From Roseovarius sp. TE539 (lineage in GTDB: Bacteria; Pseudomonadota; Alphaproteobacteria; Rhodobacterales; Rhodobacteraceae): DNA of 64,000 nucleotides. The stretch lies in NCBI RefSeq assembly GCF_003298505.1, contig NZ_QNGB01000006.1, positions 62,001-126,000 on the forward strand, in the 5' to 3' direction. Below the pieces are notes generated by a model that worked only from the letters and a program-made list of their open reading frames with translations, did not search any database and was not told the DNA's origin. Position 1 is the first letter of the stretch. Each line of letters opens with the position of its first letter. Positions 27,437 through 35,466 of this stretch are shown piece after piece. Both the position numbers and the translations under genes were made by a program.

Positions 27437-29536
27437 TCAGCCGACGTTACGGGCCGCGGGCCGGTATTCGGTCGCGTCGGTCACGGTGAAACGGCCACCC
27501 TTTAGCTTCTGGAGCTTGCCGCTGCGCAGGAGCTGACCGAAGGACCGCAAACCCTCCTCGCGCGAGAAACCGTCGCTTTGCACTTCGCGAAGCTTGTGCA
27601 TGAGCATCGGGCGCGAGAACTGCGTACGGCCTTCGACATCGGCCATGAACGCGGCGGCGGCTTCCAGCAGTTCGGGCAGTTCACGGGCCCCCTGTGCGTT
27701 GGCGAACTCGGCAAAGGTCTCGCCACCGGAGGCATCGGTGGCAGGCACATGATCGCGGGCGACGCGGCGCGGCTGCACGGGGTCGCGGGGCGTGTCGATG
27801 CGCTGCTCGGCCACCAGCTTGAGCGGGGCGAGCCTGGTGCCCTGTCGCGCCGGGCGCTCGCGCCGATTGGGCTTTTCGGACGGTTCGACAACATCGGCCA
27901 GGTCGAGCCTGTAGGGTTTGTCATCCGCATCGCCGCTGATGTCATGGCCAGCGCGCTTCTCGGCTTCGGCAGCCGTGACAGCCTTGCGCATATGGCGGAT
28001 CGCGGCGCGGCGTTCATGGGAATCGGGCGTTTCAAGGTGATGTTCGGCTTCGTCGAACATCCGTGACACATCGGTGCTGGCGCTGCGTCCCTCGTGCGAT
28101 TGCCCGTTGGGATCGTCGCCGGCGGGCTGATCGCCGGCGGAAGCGCCATCGTCCTTGTCATGCGGCGTGTCGGGGCCGGCGCCGGAGTCGCCTCCAAGCT
28201 CCGCCTCAACCGCGGCAAGTTCACGTTGCAACTCGGCCTCGTCCTCGGGGCTGAGGCTGCTGTCGGCCGGGACCGTCCCGCTCGCCCCGGCGGCCTCTGA
28301 CCCGGATTCGTGATCGGCCTTCTCTTCCGTGTCGTCCGCGCCGGCTCCGGTTTTCCCGGTGATGGCGGCGTCAATATCGCTGCGCTTCATCTTGACCACC
28401 CGCGCGGCAGGGGTCGGGCGTACGGACGTTTCACGCGCGCCGGTTTCCGGGTCGGCTTGTTCCGTCGTGTTGTCGGGCTCGGGTGGTTGGGTGCCGTCGT
28501 CGAAGACGTCAGAGGTTTCGCTTCCGGTTTTCGGCCCGGGTGCGGTCAGGGCATGCGTGCCGTCATCGGAGGATGGTTTTTCCTCGTCTTTCAGGGCGTC
28601 TGCCATGAGCTGCGCGAGAGTGTCCTCGATTTCCCGGCTGTCGGATTCCGGGCCTCCGGCGTGGTCTACGGTCTCGTCGTCCCAGCCGGACGTGTCGTCA
28701 TCTTCTCCCTCGGCGTCAGGGCCAGGCGCGGTTTCCTCGATACCCTCGAAGTCGATGGCCGGCCCTGGCCGGGTGGTGCTGTCTTCGATTTCCGGCACCG
28801 TTTCAGGTTCCGGCACCGTTTCGGACTCCGGTACCGTTTCGATTTCAGGTACCTCTTCGGGTTCGGGTTCGGGTTGCGTTTCGGCTGACGGTTCCCTTTC
28901 GGGTTCGGTTTGCGTTTCGGGCGTGGGTTCCGTGCCGATGCCGTCATCGTCGTAGGCGCCTTCGGTGCTGTCTTCGGCTGCATCATCCGCACGCAGCGCC
29001 GCATCCAGATCCGCGGCAGTGATATCCAGGAAGGCTTGTGCGTGCTCGTCCTCGTCGAACGATGTATAGGGCACCTCGGCATGGGCCGTGACGGCGCGGA
29101 TCCGGCGCAGACGCGCGGCAACGCTGTCATCGCTGTCCGCGTCCGGCGGGGCGGAGGCCAGCGCGGCGGTGCTGTCCGGGCGGTCTTCCGCCGGGCCCTG
29201 AGCAGGCGGCCCGGCGGGGGGGGCGTCCGCGGACCGGGGGGCGTTTTCCCCCGCGTCGGCAGGCGTGTCGGTCTGTGCGGAGTCACCGGCCCGCAAAACG
29301 ATGCGGCCATGATCCTCGTGGGCGTCGACGCGGCGGGCGATCTCGCGTTCCGCGATACGCGCCAGCATCTCGGCATCCGGGGTTGGCGGCTCGGCGCCGA
29401 AGTAACGGTCATCCGCCGCCAGGTCCCGGAAATATTCCGCGATCGCCTTCATGGTCTCGAACGAGTCGTCGAACCCCTCCAGCGTGCAGGAGAACGTCCC
29501 GTAGGAAACAGTTAGAATTTTACTTGTACCGACCAT
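27437..29536 (-). CDS. Large acidic protein with conserved ends, unknown function
   Basis: This 699-residue protein has two ordered ends and a long disordered middle. The N-terminal 75 residues (TSKILTVSYGTFSCTLEGF, then ETMKAIAEYFRDLAADDRYF) and the C-terminal 120 (ELPELLEAAAAFMADVEG, FSREEGLRSFGQLLRSGKLQ) look folded. The middle is rich in Glu, Asp, Pro and Thr with imperfect repeats such as VPESETVPEPETVPE. There is no signal peptide or membrane segment. I do not recognise the family; homologues seem restricted to Rhodobacterales. The KMKRSD and RRAAIRHMRKAVTAAEAEK patches are basic islands in the middle. Confidence 0.8.
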   Translation of the reverse strand: MVGTSKILTVSYGTFSCTLEGFDDSFETMKAIAEYFRDLAADDRYFGAEPPTPDAEMLARIAEREIARRVDAHEDHGRIVLRAGDSAQTDTPADAGENAPRSADAPPAGPPAQGPAEDRPDSTAALASAPPDADSDDSVAARLRRIRAVTAHAEVPYTSFDEDEHAQAFLDITAADLDAALRADDAAEDSTEGAYDDDGIGTEPTPETQTEPEREPSAETQPEPEPEEVPEIETVPESETVPEPETVPEIEDSTTRPGPAIDFEGIEETAPGPDAEGEDDDTSGWDDETVDHAGGPESDSREIEDTLAQLMADALKDEEKPSSDDGTHALTAPGPKTGSETSDVFDDGTQPPEPDNTTEQADPETGARETSVRPTPAARVVKMKRSDIDAAITGKTGAGADDTEEKADHESGSEAAGASGTVPADSSLSPEDEAELQRELAAVEAELGGDSGAGPDTPHDKDDGASAGDQPAGDDPNGQSHEGRSASTDVSRMFDEAEHHLETPDSHERRAAIRHMRKAVTAAEAEKRAGHDISGDADDKPYRLDLADVVEPSEKPNRRERPARQGTRLAPLKLVAEQRIDTPRDPVQPRRVARDHVPATDASGGETFAEFANAQGARELPELLEAAAAFMADVEGRTQFSRPMLMHKLREVQSDGFSREEGLRSFGQLLRSGKLQKLKGGRFTVTDATEYRPAARNVG
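28786..28935. repeat. Degenerate tandem repeat coding Glu/Pro-rich repeats
   Basis: Units of about 18 bases similar to GGTTCCGGCACCGTTTCG recur with drift. They encode VPExET/EPE repeats in the middle of the acidic protein. Such repeats can change length between strains. Confidence 0.6.
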
Positions 29537-29683
29537 GAAAGGCTCACTTTGCTGTCCTCGCGAAATTCTGGTTTACCATGCCCTGCACGACGAAAGCCGC
29601 CCGAATCTTGGATATGAAGCGTATCATTTCATGTCGTATTTGTGTTCTGTTTCGTTTCAGGGGGGAAATCGGGGGGTGGAAAG

Positions 29684-30361
29684 ATGATTGTTGAGGCATC
29701 CGAACCTGTAACGCTGATCGGCGGTGCGGCCTGGCAGCGCGCGGCGCTGGATGACGCGCTGGCACTGGCCCCGAGGGTGGTGGCCGCCGATGGTGGTGCC
29801 GACGCGGCACTGGCCGCGGGGCTCAAGCCCGAGGCGGTGATCGGAGACATGGACTCTCTGTCGCCCGAGGCCCGGGCATCCCTGCCAAGGCAGGTCATTC
29901 ACGAGATTCCCGAACAGGACAGCACCGATTTTGACAAGTGCCTGCGCAATATAGCGGCGCCGCTGGTCCTGGGCGTGGGGTTTTCGGGCGCCTGGCTTGA
30001 TCATCAACTGGCTGCCTGCAACACGCTGGTGCGCCGGCCGGCGCGGCGTTGCGTCCTTCTGGGCCGTGAGGAGCTGCTTTTCCTGGCGCCGCCGACCCTG
30101 CGTCTGCCGCTGCCCGAGGGCACGCCGCTGTCGTTGTTTCCGATGGGGGCGGTAGAGGGCGTTTCGGACGGCCTTCGCTGGCCCATAGGGGGGCTTAACT
30201 TTGCACCGGACGGACAGGTGGGCACGTCGAATCGTGCAACCGGGGACGTGGACCTTGCGGTGACGGCGCCCAAGATGCTGGTGATCCTGCCGCGCGACAT
30301 GTTGCGCCAGACGGTGCGCGCCCTGCTGGAGGCGGCGGCGCATTGGCCCGAGGACGGCTGA
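29684..30361 (+). CDS. Thiamine pyrophosphokinase
   Basis: The enzyme transfers pyrophosphate from ATP to thiamine, giving TPP. The 225-residue protein has AADGGADAALAAGLKPE, the metal/substrate motif IGDMDSLSPEA, and DSTDFDKCL in the kinase domain, followed by a C-terminal B1-binding domain with TSNRATGDVDLAV. The ATG at 29684 has a GGGGGGTGGAAAG stretch upstream; a GTG at 29642 would add 14 residues. It is transcribed divergently from the acidic protein. Confidence 0.93.
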   Translation: MIVEASEPVTLIGGAAWQRAALDDALALAPRVVAADGGADAALAAGLKPEAVIGDMDSLSPEARASLPRQVIHEIPEQDSTDFDKCLRNIAAPLVLGVGFSGAWLDHQLAACNTLVRRPARRCVLLGREELLFLAPPTLRLPLPEGTPLSLFPMGAVEGVSDGLRWPIGGLNFAPDGQVGTSNRATGDVDLAVTAPKMLVILPRDMLRQTVRALLEAAAHWPEDG

Positions 30362-30453
30362 GGGCCGCCCCGCCCGGGGTGCATTATGCCGGATCGGAGT
30401 CACCCGCCCGTCCGCGGACCGTTTCCTATTGAATGATGCACGCTATAGGCTTT

Positions 30454-31374
30454 TCAGGGGGCCGGAGTGGGGCGGCGACGGCGCCCGAGGCGGCGTTCGC
30501 GCAGGTACACGTAAAGCCCCGAGGCCACGATCAATGCTATTCCGGCGAAGGTGGTGGCATCGGGCATGTCGCTGAAGATGAGGTACCCGAACAGCGTTGC
30601 CCCGACGATCTCGAGGTATTGCAGCGGCGCCAGCAGCGAAGCCGGCGCCAAGGACAGCGCGAAACTGATGCAGACATGGCTGAGAGTGGCGATCACGCCC
30701 AGTGCCACCAGCATCCAGGCCACGCGCGCCTCAGGCCACGACGGATCCAGCGGCGCCACGCCCGAGCCGTCGAAAACCATCAGGACCGGCGCGGCCACCA
30801 CAAGCGCCGCGACCGCGGTGTAGACCTGCAGGGTGATCGGATGCATGCGCGTGGCCATGCGCCGGGTCAGGATCATGTAGAAGGCGAAGCAAAGTGCCGT
30901 GACCACCGGCAGAAGCGCCACAGGACCGACGGCGCGGAAACTTGGCTGGATGATCAGCATCGCGCCCGCGAAGCCCACGGCGCAGGCGATGTAGCGGCGC
31001 GGTCCTATCGGTTCGCGCAGGATCAGCCCGCCCAGCAAGGTCAGGATGAAGGGCTCCACGAAGAAGATCGCGATCGCGTCGGCAATGGGCATGAAGCGCA
31101 GGGCCGTGAAGAAACAGCCTGTCGCCACCAGCAGCAGCGCGGCGCGCAGCGCGTGTAGCCCGGATTCCAGGCGCGCGGGGCGGTGAAGCCACCCCATGGC
31201 CCAGGCCAGCGGAAGCAGCAGGCCGGCCTGGAAGACGAAGCGCGTCGCGGCCACCTGCGCCACCGCCACCGCATCGCCGATAAGCTTGGCGAAACTGTCC
31301 ATCAGCGGCGCCAGCAGCGAAAAGGCGACCATGAGCAGAATGCCGAGGGTGATCTTGCCGTCAGTGCCTGACAT
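30454..31374 (-). CDS. DMT-superfamily permease (EamA family)
   Basis: The 306-residue inner-membrane protein has about ten membrane segments in two EamA repeats. The second ends in PLQYLEIVGATLFGYLIFSD, the usual motif. RdmC-type exporters of this family move amino acids, nucleotides or other small metabolites. The substrate here is not shown. The ATG at 31374 has GGAAAAGGA upstream; the longer frame to 31647 overlaps the thioesterase gene. It sits 98 bases downstream of the thioesterase in the same direction. Confidence 0.9.
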   Translation of the reverse strand: MSGTDGKITLGILLMVAFSLLAPLMDSFAKLIGDAVAVAQVAATRFVFQAGLLLPLAWAMGWLHRPARLESGLHALRAALLLVATGCFFTALRFMPIADAIAIFFVEPFILTLLGGLILREPIGPRRYIACAVGFAGAMLIIQPSFRAVGPVALLPVVTALCFAFYMILTRRMATRMHPITLQVYTAVAALVVAAPVLMVFDGSGVAPLDPSWPEARVAWMLVALGVIATLSHVCISFALSLAPASLLAPLQYLEIVGATLFGYLIFSDMPDATTFAGIALIVASGLYVYLRERRLGRRRRPTPAP

Positions 31375-31472
31375 ATGTCCTTTTCCGCTACAGCCGGGTG
31401 GCGTCTGCCCGGTGCCCAAAGTCCCCGGATGAGTATCAAAAAAGGGCCGTACCGGGCATGGCGGCCCCCGGA

Positions 31473-31955
31473 TCAGCCCTTTCGTCCGATCCCGATCCTG
31501 CGGCCAACGCCATCGGGGGCGGGTTGACCGGCATGTTCGCCGGCCATGCGCGCGACCCGGTCGAGAACCTCGGGGGGCATCGGTGCCACGCGCGGACCGG
31601 ACAGGTCGACATGCAGGGTCAGCCCCTCGCCGGTGGCGGCCATCCATCCATCCTCGTGATAGAGTTCCTGGAAGGAATGAAACCGTTTCTCGTCATGGTC
31701 GATCAGCCAGAACGACGACCGCACCCTGTCGCCGATCTTGAGTTCGCGCAGGTAACGAACGTGGAATTCGGCCGAGAAGGTCGTGTGCCCGGTGCGTGTC
31801 CGGTAGTCGGGGCCGAAACCGAACTTCGCGAAAGCCTCGTCTGCGGCGCGGTCGAAAAGAACGGTGTAATAACCCATGTTCAGGTGGTCATTGTAGTCTA
31901 TCCATGCCGGTTCGATGTCAAGCAGGGAGGAAAGGAATGGGACAGGTCGGGTCAT
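31473..31955 (-). CDS. Hotdog-fold acyl-CoA thioesterase
   Basis: The 160-residue protein is a single hotdog domain of the 4HBT type: IEPAWIDYNDHLNMGYYTVLFDRAADEAF contains the catalytic Asp/Asn-His region (split here as IEPAWIDYNDHLNMG), followed by TGHTTFSAEFHVRYLREL. These enzymes hydrolyse acyl-CoA in the cytosol. Close homologues act on betainyl-CoA in carnitine breakdown, but the substrate cannot be called here. The start at 31955 fits the family N-terminus. Confidence 0.85.
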   Translation of the reverse strand: MTRPVPFLSSLLDIEPAWIDYNDHLNMGYYTVLFDRAADEAFAKFGFGPDYRTRTGHTTFSAEFHVRYLRELKIGDRVRSSFWLIDHDEKRFHSFQELYHEDGWMAATGEGLTLHVDLSGPRVAPMPPEVLDRVARMAGEHAGQPAPDGVGRRIGIGRKG

Positions 31956-32043
31956 GATGGCGCGTCTAACAGGGTTCCACCACGTGCGATAGTGCGCCCT
32001 GCCGCCGGTTGCAAGGGCCCGGCACGCCACGCTGTTCTTGAGA

Positions 32044-32448
32044 TCAGCCGAATGCCAGAACGGCGCAAATCACCGCCACGATGGCGGCACCGTTCATGAC
32101 CGGGCGCAGGATCCGTGCCCGGGCGGCGCGGGCCGGCGGATCAAGCCTGTGGATGGCGATCTGCATCGCCACGGCTGCCGCGGTGAGCACGGCGACCGCC
32201 CCCATCTTGATCCAGAACCACACCGGCGCGGCGGCCGCGCCCGCGCCTTGCGACAGCATGGCAAGCCCGGTGATCCAGAGCAGGATCAGCGCAACGAAGC
32301 CAAAGCGCGCCAGCCGGACCAGCACCGCCCCTGCCAGCCCCGGATCCCGTGGCGCCGCCACCGCCGCGACGACGCTGGCCGAAATGCCGCCACCAAGCCC
32401 GATCGCCAGCGCGAGGTAGTGCAGGATCAAAAGCGCGTCCGCGACCAT
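32044..32448 (-). CDS. Four-helix membrane protein, unknown function
   Basis: The 134-residue protein has four hydrophobic segments, at roughly 5-27, 46-64, 78-97 and 114-133. ADALLILHYLALAIGLGGGI carries a conserved-looking His near the first segment, as in CopD/DUF2214-type proteins that may bind haem or metal. I cannot assign a function. It lies only 4 bases downstream of gatB on the same strand, so it is probably co-transcribed with it. Confidence 0.75.
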   Translation of the reverse strand: MVADALLILHYLALAIGLGGGISASVVAAVAAPRDPGLAGAVLVRLARFGFVALILLWITGLAMLSQGAGAAAAPVWFWIKMGAVAVLTAAAVAMQIAIHRLDPPARAARARILRPVMNGAAIVAVICAVLAFG

Positions 32449-32452
32449 GCCC

Positions 32453-33967
32453 TTACAGCCCCAGTTTCGCCGTCACGATCTGGTTCACGGCCTTGGGGTT
32501 GGCCTTGCCGCCGGTGGCCTTCATCACCTGCCCGACGAACCAGCCCGCGAGTTTGGGGTTCCCTCTCGCCTTTTCCACCTGTGCGGGGTTGGCGGCGATG
32601 ATCTCGTCCACTGCGGATTCGATCGCACCGGTGTCCGTCACCTGCTTCATGCCGCGCTCTTCGACGATCTGCTCGGGATCGCCGCCCTCGGTATAGACGA
32701 TCTCGAAGAGGTCCTTGGCGATCTTGCCGCTGATTGCGTCCGAGGCGATCAGGGCCACGATCTTTCCGAGTTGCTCGGGGGTGACAGGGCTTTCGGTGAT
32801 TGCCTTGTCACCGTCCTTACGGAGACGTCCGAACAGTTCGTTGATGATCCAGTTGGCAGTAAGCTTGCCGTCATTGGTGCCGCGGGCGGCCTCGAAATAG
32901 GCTGCGGCCTCGACCTCGGCGGTCAACACTCCGGCATCGTATTCGGACAGGCCGAACTCGGTCACGAAACGGGCCTTTTTCTCGTCCGGCAGCTCGGGCA
33001 GGGAGGCCGCGATCCCGTCGACCCAGTCTTGCTCGATCTCCAGCGGCAGGAGGTCGGGATCGGGGAAATAGCGGTAATCATGCGCCTCTTCCTTCGAGCG
33101 CATGGAGCGGGTCTCGTTGCGGTCGGGATCGTAGAGGCGGGTTTCCTGCACCACCTCGCCGCCGGATTCCACGATCGCGATCTGGCGGCGCGCCTCGTGG
33201 TCAATCGCCATCTGGATGAACCGCATGGAGTTCATGTTCTTGATCTCGCAGCGGGTGCCGAGATGGCTGAAGTCCTGTGTCTCCATGTATTTCTCGTAGG
33301 CGCCGGGGCGACAGACCGACACGTTGACGTCGGCGCGCAGGTTGCCCGACTGCATGTTGCCCTCGCAGGTGCCGAGATAGCGCAGGATCTGGCGCAGCTT
33401 GGCGATGTAGGCCGCCGCCTCCTCGGGGCCGCGGATGTCGGGGCGCGAGACGATCTCCATCAGCGCCACGCCGGTGCGGTTGAGATCCACGAAGGACATC
33501 GCGGGGTCCATGTCGTGGATCGACTTGCCGGCGTCCTGTTCCATGTGGATGCGTTCGATACGCACCTTGCGGGCGATCCCCGGCTCCATGTCCACCAGGA
33601 TCTCGCCCTCGCCCACCAGCGGATGATAAAGCTGGGAAATCTGGTAGCCCTGCGGCAGGTCGGGATAGAAGTAGTTCTTGCGGTCGAAGGCCGACCAGAG
33701 GTTGATCTGCGCCTTGAGGCCAAGCCCGGTACGCACCGCCTGCTCGACACAGAATTCGTTGATCACCGGCAGCATGCCGGGCATCGCCGCGTCCACGAAG
33801 GACACGCAGGAATTCGGCTCGGCGCCGAACTGCGTGGAGGCGCCCGAGAACAGCTTGGCCCTGGAGGCCACCTGCGCATGGACCTCCATGCCGATCACCA
33901 GTTCCCAGTCGTGTTTCGCACCCGCGATCACCTTGGGTGTCGGGGCATCATAGGTCAGGTCAAGCAT
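32453..33967 (-). CDS. gatB: Aspartyl/glutamyl-tRNA amidotransferase subunit B
   Basis: GatB transfers ammonia onto Glu- or Asp-charged tRNA for Gln or Asn decoding, with GatA and GatC. The 504-residue protein has [37 protein letters not shown], the signature [20 protein letters not shown], and the GatB/Yqey C-terminal domain from about 360 ([41 protein letters not shown]). gatA and gatC are not nearby, so the subunits are scattered. Confidence 0.97.
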   Translation of the reverse strand: MLDLTYDAPTPKVIAGAKHDWELVIGMEVHAQVASRAKLFSGASTQFGAEPNSCVSFVDAAMPGMLPVINEFCVEQAVRTGLGLKAQINLWSAFDRKNYFYPDLPQGYQISQLYHPLVGEGEILVDMEPGIARKVRIERIHMEQDAGKSIHDMDPAMSFVDLNRTGVALMEIVSRPDIRGPEEAAAYIAKLRQILRYLGTCEGNMQSGNLRADVNVSVCRPGAYEKYMETQDFSHLGTRCEIKNMNSMRFIQMAIDHEARRQIAIVESGGEVVQETRLYDPDRNETRSMRSKEEAHDYRYFPDPDLLPLEIEQDWVDGIAASLPELPDEKKARFVTEFGLSEYDAGVLTAEVEAAAYFEAARGTNDGKLTANWIINELFGRLRKDGDKAITESPVTPEQLGKIVALIASDAISGKIAKDLFEIVYTEGGDPEQIVEERGMKQVTDTGAIESAVDEIIAANPAQVEKARGNPKLAGWFVGQVMKATGGKANPKAVNQIVTAKLGL

Positions 33968-34060
33968 CGTCGGGCCATCCTCTGTCAGATCGAGCGTCTT
34001 CTAGGATAGCGCGGGCCTCGGAACAAGAGGGTGCGGCACGTTCCGGTCCGCAGGCGGGGC

Positions 34061-35320
34061 TCAGGCGCCGGGCAGGCGGTACATCCCCTTGGGGGAAAAG
34101 GCGATGTTGTAGCCGTCCTCGATATCGTCGGCGAAGCGCGTGGCGATTGCCAGAAGGGCGGTATGCCGCCCCTTGTTCACCAGCGCCCGGCGGGACGGCA
34201 GCGGCGGTGTTAGGCCGGGGCTGAGCAGCGCCTGCGACCAAAGCAACGGATGGAGTTCGTGCAGATGGTCCTTCAGAACCCACCCCAGGCAGTCGTGCAG
34301 CCGGGCGCGTGCGGCCTCGGCCGCGGCGGGCAGTTGGCGGGCCTCGTCGGTGGCGGTGGGTGCCATCGACACCGCGCAGAAGGCTGCGATCAGGTTGGCG
34401 ACATGCTGTTCCGAGGTGTGCGACAGTATATCCTTCAGTCCCTCGATGAAGAAATCCGTATCAAGGCCCGTCAGCGCCGCGTGATCGGACGCCAGCGCGT
34501 CGAAATAGACCCAGGCATAGGCCCCGGCGCCCCATATGTCGCCGGTGCGTGCAGCGGTGCGGCGCGCCTGCAATTCCAGCGCGTCGAGTGAGCCGAAACG
34601 CCCTGGCAGAAGGTTCTGGCCAAGGGCGCGCATGTGGCGCGGGCTTTTCGGATCCAGGTCGATCAGATCTTCGAAATCGTCGGCCACGCGGATGCCCGGC
34701 CGGTCCTCTGCGGCAAGAAGGGCGCATTGGGCCGCGGCCAGCGACGGCGCGTCGAGTTCGACCCCGCTGAACGGTGCGAGGATGTCGGCGGCCCGGTCGA
34801 AATGGTGATGAAATCGCCTTTTGCCCGCGGGGGTCTGCCGGGCGGTATGCCAGGCCCAGCCGATATCGACATGGGCCATCGCCACCACCAGTGCGCAAGC
34901 GTAATCGTGGGGGTGGTCGTCAAGTGCGTCCTCCAGCGCAGCAAGCCCGTCGGGCGTCGGCGTGTCGCCACCATGCAGCGTGTCCTCTGCCACGGCGACA
35001 ACATCGCCGCGCGCCCCGTAAGCCAGCAGCATCGCCGCGGACTCTCCGCCGGGGGTGGCCAGGCGGGTGGTATCGGCCGCCCGGATCTCGGCGCAGATTT
35101 CGGGCCACATTTCCTGTCGCGCCAGCCGCTGCCCGCGGTCCTGGTGGGCGGCGCGGGCCAGTTCCTCGTCGCTGACCTGAAGGGAGGGCAGGAGGATTCT
35201 GCGGCTGAGTTGCTCGAAGTCGGGCGCCGCGTCCCCGGGAGGCTGCGGGGGGCGTCCGGTGTCCGGCTTGCGGGAACGCGACAGGATGGTGAGCAGACGG
35301 GTGGCGAGCGGTCCTGGCAT
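34061..35320 (-). CDS. Conserved hypothetical protein, TPR-like
   Basis: The 419-residue cytosolic protein is Ala-rich and helical, with no signal or membrane segment. FEQLSRRILLPSLQVSDEEL near residue 35, HDYACALVVAMAHVDIGWAW near 150, and YAWVYFDALASDHAALTG stand out. The helix pairs suggest a TPR/SEL1-like solenoid, but I see no clear repeat. Homologues seem to be Rhodobacterales proteins of unknown function. The start at 35320 (MPGPLATRLLTILSR) is preferred; the longer frame to 35371 is also open. It is alone between gatB and pepN. Confidence 0.65.
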   Translation of the reverse strand: MPGPLATRLLTILSRSRKPDTGRPPQPPGDAAPDFEQLSRRILLPSLQVSDEELARAAHQDRGQRLARQEMWPEICAEIRAADTTRLATPGGESAAMLLAYGARGDVVAVAEDTLHGGDTPTPDGLAALEDALDDHPHDYACALVVAMAHVDIGWAWHTARQTPAGKRRFHHHFDRAADILAPFSGVELDAPSLAAAQCALLAAEDRPGIRVADDFEDLIDLDPKSPRHMRALGQNLLPGRFGSLDALELQARRTAARTGDIWGAGAYAWVYFDALASDHAALTGLDTDFFIEGLKDILSHTSEQHVANLIAAFCAVSMAPTATDEARQLPAAAEAARARLHDCLGWVLKDHLHELHPLLWSQALLSPGLTPPLPSRRALVNKGRHTALLAIATRFADDIEDGYNIAFSPKGMYRLPGA

Positions 35321-35466
35321 GCGGATTCCCTGTTTGAATACAGGATGAGCATGCCGCGGGTTTCGGGCCAAATCGTGTCGTGGCTTGGGAATTGCAGGGG
35401 AATTGCCAAGGCCGCCCGCGGGGCCCGGGACCGGGCCCCGTCCGGACGGTGCGGGCGCGTTGTGTT

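Noticed and set aside
28786-28935. CRISPR-like repeat array
   Set aside because: The repeats are short, degenerate, in-frame and lack unique spacers; they are coding Glu/Pro repeats.
32447-34009. 520-codon plus-strand frame opposite gatB
   Set aside because: gatB on the other strand has unmistakable motifs; this frame is Leu/His-rich shadow sequence.
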